Shown one piece after another: positions 26,761 through 35,942 of a stretch of 64,000 bases of DNA; position 1 is the first letter of the stretch, and every line of letters starts with the position of its first letter. Made by a program: the position numbers and the translations under genes. The notes under the pieces are model-generated. The model was given only the letters and a program-made list of their open reading frames with translations, had not been told where the DNA came from and made no database searches. The stretch comes from Gemmatimonadota bacterium. GTDB lineage: Bacteria; Gemmatimonadota; Gemmatimonadetes; Gemmatimonadales; GWC2-71-9. The stretch spans positions 1-64,000 of the forward strand of contig QHUB01000011.1 of the NCBI GenBank assembly GCA_003221035.1. Reading direction: 5' to 3'.

Positions 26761-28292
26761 TTCACACTCTACTGCTGCTCACGCTCGTTGCCGTCCAAGA
26801 CACGGCAGCCGGCAAGATGGTCTATACGAAATGGTGCGCCGGATGCCATGGCGACAACGGCGCCGGCGACGGCCAGGGGGCGCGCCACATGGTCCCCCCG
26901 CCGCGCGATTTCACGGGCGCGATCTATCAGATCCGCTCGACGCCGAGTGGCCAGCTCCCCACCGATGCCGACCTGCTGCGCTCTATAGATGAAGGGCTCG
27001 GAGGCACGGCCATGCCGGGGTGGAAGAGTCGGCTGTCCGAGCGGCAGCGCCGCGACGTGCTCGCCTATATCAAGACGTTCTCGACATTCTTCGCCGACAC
27101 CACGCAGCGGCCACAGCCAATCGCGTTCAGCAAGGAGCCGGGCGGAGACGGAGGCGCCGACGCGCTGAAGGTCGGGCGCCAGTTTTACGATTCGATCGGA
27201 TGCCGCAAGTGCCATGGCGATCAGGGCCGCGGCGACGGGCCGTCGGCGCCGACGCTGAAAGACGACGCCGGCCACCCCATGTTCGCGGCGAACCTGCACG
27301 AGAACTGGCGCTTCAACGGCGGTGGCACGGTCGAGGACATTTACCGCCGCCTGCGCACCGGTCTGGACGGCACGCCGATGCCGTCGTTCAGCGACCTACT
27401 GGAGCAGAAGTTCCTCACCGACGAGCAGCTGTGGCGCGTCGCCGAGTACGTGCGGAGCCTGTCGCCCAAAGAGCCACCGGTCGTGCGCGACGTGATTCAT
27501 GCACCGCTGACGAAACGGGTGCCGCACGCGCCGGACGACTCCGCCTGGACTGCCGTGGATACCTACTGGTTCCCGCTCGTCGGCCAGATCATCCGCAAAG
27601 AGCGCTGGTTTGCGCCGGCAGTCAGCGGCGTCTGGGTCAAGGCGGTTCACACCGCCGACTCCATCGCGATTCGGGTGGCCTGGGACGACCGGTCGCAGAG
27701 TCCCGATACGGCCTGGCTCGCCCACCTCGGCCGCGTGTTCAGCACGCTGTCGGACGACTCGACGCGCGAGCAGCCGGTCCCGTGGCCCGATCAGCTCGCC
27801 GTACAGTTCCCGGTGTCGAGTCCGACCGGCATGGAGCGCCCCTATTTCCTCATGGGGAGTCCCAGCGCCCCCGTCTATCAGTGGCGCTGGTCCAGTACGG
27901 CACGGGCGACCGCGATCGCCGGACTGGCGCGGGGAGTCGATCGTTTCGATCCGATCCAGGGCGCTGGTGGAGGGATCGCTACCCAGTCTGTCTACGACCA
28001 CGGCGAGTGGCGAGTCGTCTTCACGCGTGCACTTGCTTCGCCCGACACAGCCAATCAGCTTCCGTTGCGCACGGGCCGTGCCATCCCGGTGGCGTTTTTT
28101 GCCTGGGATGGGTCGAACGGAGAGCACGGCACGCGCATGGCCGTCAGTACCTGGTATTTCCTCGCCCTCGACGAACCGGTGCCGGCCCGGGTGTTCATCT
28201 CGCCGGTGCTCGCCATGGTGCTCACTTTGGGGTTGGGCATGCTCGTGATATGGCGCGCGCAGCAGAAGACTTCATACCGGAGGCAGCAATGA
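26757..28292 (+). CDS. Dihaem cytochrome c fused to ethylbenzene-dehydrogenase-type haem b domain
   Basis: 511 residues from GTG 26757. A signal peptide (MIHTLLLLTLVAVQDTAA) leads to two cytochrome c domains with CAGCH and CRKCH. Residues about 250-470 (ETIDTYWFPL-like start, GVWVKAVHTADSIAIRVAWDD, YFLMGS) match the beta-sandwich haem-binding subunit of DMSO-reductase family complexes such as ethylbenzene dehydrogenase and nitrite oxidoreductase. A C-terminal helix (VLAMVLTLGLGMLVIW) anchors it. No molybdopterin catalytic subunit is nearby, so it probably works as an electron relay with the CydA-like complex. Confidence 0.82.
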   Translation: MIHTLLLLTLVAVQDTAAGKMVYTKWCAGCHGDNGAGDGQGARHMVPPPRDFTGAIYQIRSTPSGQLPTDADLLRSIDEGLGGTAMPGWKSRLSERQRRDVLAYIKTFSTFFADTTQRPQPIAFSKEPGGDGGADALKVGRQFYDSIGCRKCHGDQGRGDGPSAPTLKDDAGHPMFAANLHENWRFNGGGTVEDIYRRLRTGLDGTPMPSFSDLLEQKFLTDEQLWRVAEYVRSLSPKEPPVVRDVIHAPLTKRVPHAPDDSAWTAVDTYWFPLVGQIIRKERWFAPAVSGVWVKAVHTADSIAIRVAWDDRSQSPDTAWLAHLGRVFSTLSDDSTREQPVPWPDQLAVQFPVSSPTGMERPYFLMGSPSAPVYQWRWSSTARATAIAGLARGVDRFDPIQGAGGGIATQSVYDHGEWRVVFTRALASPDTANQLPLRTGRAIPVAFFAWDGSNGEHGTRMAVSTWYFLALDEPVPARVFISPVLAMVLTLGLGMLVIWRAQQKTSYRRQQ

Positions 28293-29080
28293 AAGGCAGA
28301 ATCTTCAGCGTGGTGGGCAGCATGCTGTTGCTCACCGTGTGCAGCAAGGGTAATCAGAGCTCGGCCGCGCCCGCGGCCTCACCGACGGCCGCTCCGACGA
28401 CTGCGCCGGCGGCTCCCGCCGCGAGCTCGGCGGCCGGCGGTACGATCACCGGGAAAGTGAAATTCACGGGCACGGCGCCCCGCAATCCCACGATCGACAT
28501 GAGTGAAGAGGCGGCGTGCAAGTCGAAATACAAGACGACGCCGACCGAAGAGAACGTGGTGGCCGGTGCGGCCAATTCGCTCGCCAACGTGTTCGTGTAC
28601 GTAAAGTCGGGCGTACCGGCGGGCCAGAAGTTCACCCCGCCGACGACGCCGGTCGTCATCAATCAAGATGGCTGCCGCTATCATCCGCATGTCTTCGGGA
28701 TCATGGTAGGCCAGCCGTTCGAGATCGACAATTCCGATCCGGTGCTGCACAACATCAAAGCCATCGCGAAAGCGAATCGCCCGTTCAACGTGAGCCAGCC
28801 GAGCGCCGGCATGAAGACGACGCGGCCGCCGTTCACCGCGCCGGAAGTGATGGTCAATCTCGAATGCAACGTGCATGGCTGGATGAAGGCGTTCCTCGGC
28901 GTGCGGCCCGATCCGTTCTACGCCGTGTCCAAGGACGACGGCAGCTTTACGATCAGCGGCCTGCCGCCCGGCACGTACACGATCGAGGCGTGGCATGAGA
29001 AGTTCGGTACGCAAACCGCGACGGTGACGATCGCCGGCACCGAGAGCAAGACGGCCAACTTTACCTTCGCCGCGCACTAG
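28289..29080 (+). CDS. Cupredoxin-like lipoprotein
   Basis: 263 residues. Lipobox LLTVC at about residue 18, then an Ala/Pro/Thr spacer. The mature domain (about 50-200) has a copper-site pattern: His in DNSDPVLHNIKA, and Cys, His and Met in LECNVHGWMKAF, as in plastocyanins and methylamine-utilisation-like proteins. A carboxypeptidase-regulatory-type beta domain ends it (DDGSFTISGLPPGTYTIEAWHEKFG). It probably shuttles electrons to the oxidase encoded next. Confidence 0.82.
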   Translation: MKGRIFSVVGSMLLLTVCSKGNQSSAAPAASPTAAPTTAPAAPAASSAAGGTITGKVKFTGTAPRNPTIDMSEEAACKSKYKTTPTEENVVAGAANSLANVFVYVKSGVPAGQKFTPPTTPVVINQDGCRYHPHVFGIMVGQPFEIDNSDPVLHNIKAIAKANRPFNVSQPSAGMKTTRPPFTAPEVMVNLECNVHGWMKAFLGVRPDPFYAVSKDDGSFTISGLPPGTYTIEAWHEKFGTQTATVTIAGTESKTANFTFAAH

Positions 29081-29097
29081 GCGCGAGGAGACATCGC

Positions 29098-29769
29098 ATG
29101 CGTTGGTGGCTTCCCGACGCAGGCTCGACGTTCGCCGGTCCCATCGACGGGCTGTTCACGGCGATTCTCATCATCACGGGAATCGCCCTGGTGCTCGTGG
29201 AGGTGGGATTGGTGACGTTCGCGATCCGCTACCGCGGGCGTCCGGGCCGGAAGGCGTTCTACACGCACGGCTCGACGCGCGCGGAAGTGATCTGGACGGC
29301 GATCCCCGCCGTGACCATGGTGGCGCTCGGCCTGATCAGCAATCACTACTGGGTGCTGATCAAGGATAAGAAGAGCGTGCCGCCGAACGCCTACCGGCTC
29401 GGCGTCCATGCCAAGCAGTTCGAATGGCAGGTCACCTATCCGGGTGCGGACGGAAAGCTCGGGACGAGCGACGACTTCACCGTCCGCAACCAGCTGCACG
29501 TGATCGTCAACCAGCCGACCGCCGTGGAGCTTACGTCGGAGGACGCCATCCATTCCTTCTTCGTGCCGGAGTGGCGGCTCAAGCAGGACGCGGTGCCGGG
29601 CATGCACATCACCGCCTGGTTCCAGGCGACCAAGACCGGCGAGTTCGAGCTTGGCTGCGCCGAGCTGTGCGGGATGGGGCACTACCGGATGCGGGCTCGC
29701 GTCTTCGTGCAGACGCCCGATGAATACAAGGCCTGGGTCGCCCAGCAGGCGGCGGGAGGCACGGAATGA
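29098..29769 (+). CDS. ctaC: Cytochrome c oxidase subunit II
   Basis: 223 residues. Two N-terminal membrane helices (about 17-40 and 65-85; the second with EVIWTAIPAVTMVAL) are followed by the CuA domain. The binuclear copper ligands are in GCAELCGMGHYRM (Cys, Cys, His, Met) plus an earlier His in DAIHSFFVPEWRLKQD. It lacks a fused cytochrome c, so electrons must come from a separate carrier, perhaps those just upstream. It overlaps subunit I by 4 bases. Confidence 0.95.
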   Translation: MRWWLPDAGSTFAGPIDGLFTAILIITGIALVLVEVGLVTFAIRYRGRPGRKAFYTHGSTRAEVIWTAIPAVTMVALGLISNHYWVLIKDKKSVPPNAYRLGVHAKQFEWQVTYPGADGKLGTSDDFTVRNQLHVIVNQPTAVELTSEDAIHSFFVPEWRLKQDAVPGMHITAWFQATKTGEFELGCAELCGMGHYRMRARVFVQTPDEYKAWVAQQAAGGTE

Positions 29770-31547
29770 CGACCGTCGCGCACGCGCAGCCGCACGCGCA
29801 TGGAGATGCCCAGCATGCGCCGATGAGCTTCTGGCGCAAGTACATCTTCTCGACCGATCACAAGATCATCGGCATCCAGTTCCTGTTCGTCAGTCTGTTC
29901 TTCCTGTTGATCGGAGGACTGCTGGCGATGCAGATCCGCTGGCAGCTCGGGTTCCCCGGCAAGCCGTTGCCGGGCGGCGGGATCCTGCCGGAGAGCATGG
30001 TCCAGAATGGCGTGATACTCCCCGAGTACTACATCCAGCTCGTGACGATGCACGGCACGTTCATGGTGTTCTTCGCCATCATGCCGCTGCTCGTGGGCGT
30101 GTATGCCAACTTCCTTATTCCGCTGAAGATCGGAACGCACGACATGGCGTTCCCCCGCATCAACATGTGGTCGTTCTGGCTCGCGCTGCTCGCCGGCATG
30201 ATCATGCTGTCGGGGTTCTTCGTGCCCGATGGCGCGCCGCGCGCCGGATGGACGATGTATGCGCCGCTCTCGGCGCGACCCGACCTGTCCGGCGCCACCA
30301 TCAGCCAGAAACTGTGGAGCATCTCGATCGTGGTCCTCGGGCTGTCGTCGGTGATGGGCTCCGTGAATTACATCACAACGATCATCAACCATCGCGCGCC
30401 GGGAATGACCTGGTTCCGCATGCCGCTTTCGGTATGGTCGCTGTTCATCACGGCGATCCTCGCGGTGCTGGCGCTGCCCGTCCTCCAGGGCGCCGCGATC
30501 CTGCTGCTGTTCGACCAGACGCTCGGCACACATTTCTTCGATCCCGGGGCGGGCGGCCAGGCGCTGCTGTGGCAGCATCTGTTCTGGTTCTTCGGACATC
30601 CCGAGGTCTACATCCTGATCCTGCCGGCGATGGGCATGGCGTCCGATATCATCGCCAACGGCAGCCGCAAGCCGATTTTCGGCTATCACTCGATGGTGTT
30701 CGCCATCATCGGCATCGCGTTCCTGGGCTGGATCGTGTGGGGCCACCACATGTTCATGAGCGGCATGAACCCGACCCTCGGGTCGACGTTCATGGTCTCG
30801 ACGCTGCTCATCGCGGTGCCCTCCGCGGTCAAGGTGTTCAACTGGATGGGCACGATGTGGCGCGGCAACCTGCGCTTCCATGTGCCGATGCTCAATGCTA
30901 TTGGGTTCGTTTCTATGTTCACTATCGGAGGCCTGTCAGGAATCTTCATGGCCGCGACGCCCGTGGACATTCCCCTGCACGACACGCAGTTCATCGTCGC
31001 CCACCTCCATTACGTGCTGTTCGGCGGCTCGCTGTTCGCGCTGTTCGCCGCAATCCCGTACTGGTATCCAAAAATGTTCGGCCGGATGATGAGCGAGCGG
31101 ATCGGCAAGCTGCATTTCTTTTTGACGTTCATTTTCTACAACATGACGTTCTTCCCGATGCACATCATCGGGATGGGCGGTCAGATGCGGCGCATCTACG
31201 ATCCGACGATTTACGATTTCCTGAAGCCGCAGCAGCCCCTCAACGTCTTCATTTCCTATAGTGCGTTCGCGCTGTTCGCCGTGCAGTTCCTGTTCGCATT
31301 CAACTTCTTGTGGAGTTTGAAGTTCGGCAAAAAGGCGCCGATGAATCCATGGGAGGACAACGGGCTCGAGTGGTCGCTGCCGAATCCCGCGCCGCACGGG
31401 AACTGGGCGCCAAACACGCCCAACGTATACCGCGGACCATACGAATTCAGCGCGCCCGAGGCCGGCGACAAGGACTATCTGCCGCAGTATGTGAAGCTGC
31501 CCACCGATCGCGACCCCGTGCCGGCGCCGCTGCCGGCCACGCACTGA
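29766..31547 (+). CDS. ctaD: Cytochrome c oxidase subunit I (haem-copper oxidase, A family)
   Basis: 593 residues, about twelve helices plus a C-terminal extension. Low-spin haem His is in MHGTFMVFF; CuB and Tyr ligands in FFGHPEVYILILP; further CuB histidines in WGHHMF; high-spin and low-spin haem histidines in FIVAHLHYVLFGG. The HPEVY glutamate and HDMAFPRINMW D-channel region place it in the A family. It reduces O2 to water while pumping protons. Operon order II-I-III-IV is the usual one. Confidence 0.97.
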   Translation: MTTVAHAQPHAHGDAQHAPMSFWRKYIFSTDHKIIGIQFLFVSLFFLLIGGLLAMQIRWQLGFPGKPLPGGGILPESMVQNGVILPEYYIQLVTMHGTFMVFFAIMPLLVGVYANFLIPLKIGTHDMAFPRINMWSFWLALLAGMIMLSGFFVPDGAPRAGWTMYAPLSARPDLSGATISQKLWSISIVVLGLSSVMGSVNYITTIINHRAPGMTWFRMPLSVWSLFITAILAVLALPVLQGAAILLLFDQTLGTHFFDPGAGGQALLWQHLFWFFGHPEVYILILPAMGMASDIIANGSRKPIFGYHSMVFAIIGIAFLGWIVWGHHMFMSGMNPTLGSTFMVSTLLIAVPSAVKVFNWMGTMWRGNLRFHVPMLNAIGFVSMFTIGGLSGIFMAATPVDIPLHDTQFIVAHLHYVLFGGSLFALFAAIPYWYPKMFGRMMSERIGKLHFFLTFIFYNMTFFPMHIIGMGGQMRRIYDPTIYDFLKPQQPLNVFISYSAFALFAVQFLFAFNFLWSLKFGKKAPMNPWEDNGLEWSLPNPAPHGNWAPNTPNVYRGPYEFSAPEAGDKDYLPQYVKLPTDRDPVPAPLPATH

Positions 31548-31559
31548 CCGGAGAGGACG

Positions 31560-32282
<723 letters not shown>

Positions 32283-32296
32283 GGACGAACGACTCC

Positions 32297-32593
32297 ATGA
32301 CGACTCCGAGCACCCCCGCCCAGACGACGCACGTTCGGCCGAATTACATGCTGATCTGGCTGTACCTGTTCGTCATGACGATCGCCGAAGTGTTGCTCGC
32401 GTTCGAGCTGCCGGTCTCCCGCAATCTCAAGCTGATCCTGCTGCTGATTCTGGCGATCTGGAAGGCGATGCTCGTGGCGCTGTTCTTCATGCACCTGAAG
32501 TTCGAGCGCTGGCGGCTGCGGCTGATCTTCATCGTGCCGCTGCCGCTCGCGGTGATTCTCGTGACAGCCGTTATCATGGAGAAAGTCTTTTAG
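32297..32593 (+). CDS. ctaF: Cytochrome c oxidase subunit IV
   Basis: 98 residues from ATG 32297. Three hydrophobic helices with the hallmark LAIWKAMLVALFFMHLKFE, found in bacterial caa3-type subunit IV proteins and related prokaryotic oxidase subunits. Its place after subunit III and before the haem O synthase gene supports the call. Confidence 0.9.
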   Translation: MTTPSTPAQTTHVRPNYMLIWLYLFVMTIAEVLLAFELPVSRNLKLILLLILAIWKAMLVALFFMHLKFERWRLRLIFIVPLPLAVILVTAVIMEKVF

Positions 32594-33441
32594 TGCAGGC
32601 GTTGCTCGAGCTGACCAAACCGCGGATCACGCAGCTGGTGCTCCTCACCGCCGCCGCGGGATTCTACCTTGGCGCCAAGGACCGCGTGGACCTGCTGCTG
32701 CTCGCCAATACGCTGATTGGGACAGCACTGGTCGCCGGCGGGACCAACGCCTGGAATCAGATCCGTGAGCGCGACGTGGACGCGCGCATGGCTCGTACCC
32801 GACGGAGGCCGCTGCCCTCGGGCCGCCTGAGCCCGTCGGCGGCGATGTGGTTTGCGACGGCGATCACCGTTGGCGGCGTAGGCTACCTGGCGCTCACCGT
32901 CAATCTGCTCACCGCCGTCTTGGCGGCGTTGACGTTCGCGAGCTACGTGCTGCTCTACACGCCCCTCAAGCGCACGACCTCGCTCAATACGCTCGTGGGC
33001 GCCGTGCCGGGCGCCCTCCCGATCGTCGGTGGCTGGACCGCCGCCGGCGGCAGCCTGGGCGCGGCCGTTGCGGCGTTGTTCTGGATCCTGTTTCTCTGGC
33101 AGCTGCCGCATTTCCTGGCGCTGGCCTGGCTGTATCGCGAGGACTACCGCGCGGGTGGCCTGCGGATGCTGAGTGTCACGGACGAAGGCGGCCGCGACAC
33201 CGGCCGCATGGCGTTGTTGTACGCCATGGCGCTCTTGCCCATCAGCCTGTTACCGACGCTGCTCGGAGTCACGGGCGCGTGGTATTTCTTCGGGGCGCTC
33301 GCGCTCGGCGTTGGATACATCCTTGCCGGCACCGGGCTGCTGGTGGCGGCATCTCCCGCGCGCGCGTGGCGGCTGTTTTTCGTCTCAATTCTGTATTTAC
33401 CGGCGTTGTTGACCTTGATGGTGCTGGACAAGGTCGCTTGA
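32593..33441 (+). CDS. ctaB: Haem O synthase (protohaem IX farnesyltransferase)
   Basis: 282 residues from GTG 32593. UbiA-fold prenyltransferase with seven to nine helices. The first Asp-rich site is in NAWNQIRERDVDARMARTRRRPLP, the family signature; the second is in the FLALAWLYREDYRAGGLRML region. It adds farnesyl to haem b to make haem O. No CtaA is present in the window, so whether the oxidase carries haem A or O is open. Confidence 0.95.
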   Translation: MQALLELTKPRITQLVLLTAAAGFYLGAKDRVDLLLLANTLIGTALVAGGTNAWNQIRERDVDARMARTRRRPLPSGRLSPSAAMWFATAITVGGVGYLALTVNLLTAVLAALTFASYVLLYTPLKRTTSLNTLVGAVPGALPIVGGWTAAGGSLGAAVAALFWILFLWQLPHFLALAWLYREDYRAGGLRMLSVTDEGGRDTGRMALLYAMALLPISLLPTLLGVTGAWYFFGALALGVGYILAGTGLLVAASPARAWRLFFVSILYLPALLTLMVLDKVA

Positions 33442-33475
33442 CCCTGAATCCCGGCTCCCGGCTCCTGACTCCACG

Positions 33476-33643
33476 ATGATTCCGTTCCATCGCGTCCTCA
33501 TCATGACGGCCATCTTCTTTTGCGTGGGCTTCGCGCTGTGGTCGCTGTGGCGCGGGCAGATGGCCCTGGGAATTGCCTTCCTCGTGTTGGCCGCGGCGCT
33601 CACGTACTACTTGCGCCATCTCCGGCGCTTTATCGGCCGATGA
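33476..33643 (+). CDS. Small two-helix membrane protein of the oxidase operon
   Basis: 55 residues, starting MIPFHRVLIMTAIFFCVGFA and ending RHLRRFIGR. Two hydrophobic helices (about 8-25 and 30-46) with a short basic C-terminus. The next gene starts inside its stop (ATGA). No similarity is recognised. It stands where cytochrome oxidase accessory or assembly genes are usual. Likely a membrane subunit or assembly helper; inference only. Confidence 0.6.
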   Translation: MIPFHRVLIMTAIFFCVGFALWSLWRGQMALGIAFLVLAAALTYYLRHLRRFIGR

Positions 33644-33813
33644 CTCTTCTGCTCGCGGTTCTCCTGCACGACGACGGGATGGATATCATCTACTTCTGGA
33701 GCTCCATTTTCATGGTGCTCCTGCCCATCGGCGCGTTCTCCTGGCTGACGTGGCTGCTCATCAAGAGATACCGCCAGGAGATGCGGGAGAAGGGAGAAGG
33801 GAGAGGTACGTAA
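33640..33813 (+). CDS. Small single-helix membrane protein of the oxidase operon
   Basis: 57 residues, starting MTLLLAVLLHDDGMDIIYFW, with a hydrophobic segment (about 17-42) and a basic/acidic tail KRYRQEMREKGEGRGT. It shares ATGA with the previous gene. The coding end is also the left arm of the hairpin at 33785-33853. No family recognised. Confidence 0.55.
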   Translation: MTLLLAVLLHDDGMDIIYFWSSIFMVLLPIGAFSWLTWLLIKRYRQEMREKGEGRGT

Positions 33814-33853
33814 CGGTCCACCGGATAGTACATCTCCCTTCTCCCCTCTCCCT
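33785..33853. terminator. 20-bp inverted repeat closing the oxidase operon
   Basis: A purine-rich arm (gggagaagggagaagggaga, 33785-33804) and a pyrimidine arm (33831-33853) pair with one mismatch, loop about 27 nt. The right arm ends next to the TAGATT hexamer of the HemQ gene, so the hairpin may terminate the oxidase operon and shield the following promoter. Confidence 0.6.
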
Positions 33854-33856
33854 TGT

Positions 33857-33868
33857 TAGATTCGCCGT
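33857..33868 (+). promoter_or_regulatory. Leaderless -10 of the HemQ-Rieske gene
   Basis: TAGATT (33857-33862) is followed by 6 nt and ATG 33869, with no Shine-Dalgarno sequence between. No clear -35. Confidence 0.45.
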
Positions 33869-34948
33869 ATGTCTGAGGTGAAATCCGAAAAACGCCAAGT
33901 CGTTCGTTACGCCTTCTACAAGCTGGATCCTGGCTGGCGGCGCCTGACCGCCGAGCGCCAGGCGTCGGCCAAGATCGAGTTCGGCGAGACGCTCGAGCGC
34001 TATCACGGCCGGCTGCTGCTCCGGCCGTACGGGCTGGTGGGCATTCGCGGCGATACCGATTTCCTGCTGTGGCAGGTGGCCGAGGACCTCGACGCGCTGG
34101 TCGAGCTCCAGACCGCGCTGAATCGCACCGACCTCGGCGGATACCTGTCGATTCCCTACAGCTATCTGGCGATGACGCGGCGCTCGATTTACGAGTTTCC
34201 CGCCGACCCCAGTCACACGCAACGCCTCGTCATTCAACCGAGCGCCGCGAAGTATCTGTTCGTCTATCCCTTCGTCAAAACGCGTGCGTGGTACGCGCTG
34301 CCGAAACCGGAGCGCCAGAAAATGATGGACGAGCACGTGCGTATCGGCCGCAAGTATCCCACAATTCGGCTCAACACCACGTACTCGTACGGTCTCGACG
34401 ACCAGGAATTCATCGTCGCCTTTGAGGGCGACCATCCGGGCGAGTTTCTCGACCTGGTGATGGAGCTCCGTGAGAGCGAGGCGTCCTCCTACACGCTGCG
34501 CGACACGCCGACGCTGACGTGCGTGCAGATGTCGCTCTGGGACATGCTCGATACGCTCGGCGGCGCCGGGGCCGCGCAGGCCGTTGCGCGGCGACCCACG
34601 CGCGCGGACGGCTTCACGCCCGTCGCGAATCTGTCGGAGCTGCCGCCCGGCACCGCCAAGCGCGTGTACGCCGCCAACGAAGCCGTCGCGCTGTTCAACG
34701 TCAACGGCACCGTGTACGCGATCGCCAACCGCTGCTCGCACGCGCGGGCCAGCCTGTCCGAAGGGACCGTCGATGCCGCGCGCTGCGCCGTGACGTGCCC
34801 CTGGCACGAAGGCGTCTTCTCGCTCGAGACGGGCCGGGTGCTCGGCGGCCCGCCGGTGCATCCCGTGGTGACCTATCAGGTCAAGCTCGACGGCGACACC
34901 ATCCTCATCGCCCACGAGGGCGGGGCGCGGGAGCCTGCGGTTCCTTAA
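33869..34948 (+). CDS. Coproheme decarboxylase (HemQ/ChdC-like) fused to a Rieske ferredoxin domain
   Basis: 359 residues. About 1-235 is the chlorite-dismutase fold: RQVVRYAFYKLDPGWRRL, YLFVYPFVKTRAWYALP and the family's ERQKMMDEHVRIGRKYP, where the His is the haem iron ligand. Residues 250-350 form a Rieske [2Fe-2S] domain with CSHARASL and CPWHEGVFSLETG. ChdC converts coproheme to haem b with peroxide, the last step of the coproporphyrin pathway. The fused cluster suggests electron or redox control of that step; the function of the fusion is inference. Confidence 0.88.
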   Translation: MSEVKSEKRQVVRYAFYKLDPGWRRLTAERQASAKIEFGETLERYHGRLLLRPYGLVGIRGDTDFLLWQVAEDLDALVELQTALNRTDLGGYLSIPYSYLAMTRRSIYEFPADPSHTQRLVIQPSAAKYLFVYPFVKTRAWYALPKPERQKMMDEHVRIGRKYPTIRLNTTYSYGLDDQEFIVAFEGDHPGEFLDLVMELRESEASSYTLRDTPTLTCVQMSLWDMLDTLGGAGAAQAVARRPTRADGFTPVANLSELPPGTAKRVYAANEAVALFNVNGTVYAIANRCSHARASLSEGTVDAARCAVTCPWHEGVFSLETGRVLGGPPVHPVVTYQVKLDGDTILIAHEGGAREPAVP

Positions 34949-35942
34949 GGCCTGCCGTCGGGAACGGACCGACGTCACCCCAGTCTGGTTCATGCGGCAG
35001 GCGGGCCGGTACATGCCGCAGTACCGCAAGCTTCGCCAGAAGTATTCCATCCTCGAGCTGTGTCGCAACCCGGAGCTCGCCGCCAAAGTCACGCTGGAGC
35101 CGGTGCATCGCCTGGGCGTCGACGCCGCGATCGTCTTCGCCGACATTTTGCTGCCGTTCGAGCCGTTGCGATTGGGCCTGACCTTCACACCGGGCGAGGG
35201 ACCGCGCATCGAACGTCCGATTCGCGAAGCCGCGGATGTCGAGCGGCTTCCGACCTTCAACGTGGAAGCCGAGCTGGGGTTCGTGCTCGACACGCTTCGG
35301 CTCGTCCGCCGCGAGCTGGCGGACGACGTCGCACTCATTGGATTCGCAGGTGCTCCATTTACACTCGCGAGCTATGCAATCGAAGGCGGCTCGAGCCGCA
35401 CGTTTACGAAGACGAAGCGTTTCATGTACCAGACACCCGACACCTGGCACCTGTTCTTGAGCAAATTGGCAGACATGGTGGGCAGGTTTTTAGGGGCGCA
35501 GGCGCGTGCCGGCGCCCACGCGTTGCAGCTGTTCGACAGCTGGGTTGGTTGCCTGTCCCCCGATGACTATCGCACCTACGCCGCGCCGTACAGCAGAAAG
35601 GCCTTGGCGATCGCGCGCGAGGCCGGCGCTCCCCTCATTCATTTCGGCACCGGCACGGCGACGTTTCTCGAGGATTTCGCGGCCGCCGGCGGCGACGTGG
35701 TCAGCGTCGACTGGCGCATTCCGCTCGACGCCGCCTGGTCGCGAATCGGCGATCGCGCGATCCAGGGCAACCTCGAGCCCGCCGCGCTGCTGGCGCCTGA
35801 GGGTGAACGCACGCGTCAGGTCCGTGATATCCTGAAGCGCGCCGCGGGACGGCCGGGCCACATCTTCAACCTGGGCCATGGGGTCCTGCCCGAGACCGAT
35901 GTCGCGGCCGTGCGCGCCGTGGTAGACCTCGTGCATGGCTGA
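34935..35942 (+). CDS. hemE: Uroporphyrinogen III decarboxylase, probable CTG start
   Basis: From ATG 34992 the protein is 316 residues, but the conserved N-terminus extends upstream: the in-frame codons before it read LRFLKACRRERTDVTPVWF, continuous with MRQAGRYMPQYR as in all HemE proteins. No ATG, GTG or TTG occurs in that segment (open from 34872), so CTG 34935, 14 bases inside the previous gene, is the best start (335 residues). Other family motifs: FAGAPFTLASYAIEGG, QLFDSWVG and FNLGHGVLPETD. It decarboxylates four acetates of uroporphyrinogen to give coproporphyrinogen III. Confidence 0.93.
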   Translation: MRFLKACRRERTDVTPVWFMRQAGRYMPQYRKLRQKYSILELCRNPELAAKVTLEPVHRLGVDAAIVFADILLPFEPLRLGLTFTPGEGPRIERPIREAADVERLPTFNVEAELGFVLDTLRLVRRELADDVALIGFAGAPFTLASYAIEGGSSRTFTKTKRFMYQTPDTWHLFLSKLADMVGRFLGAQARAGAHALQLFDSWVGCLSPDDYRTYAAPYSRKALAIAREAGAPLIHFGTGTATFLEDFAAAGGDVVSVDWRIPLDAAWSRIGDRAIQGNLEPAALLAPEGERTRQVRDILKRAAGRPGHIFNLGHGVLPETDVAAVRAVVDLVHG

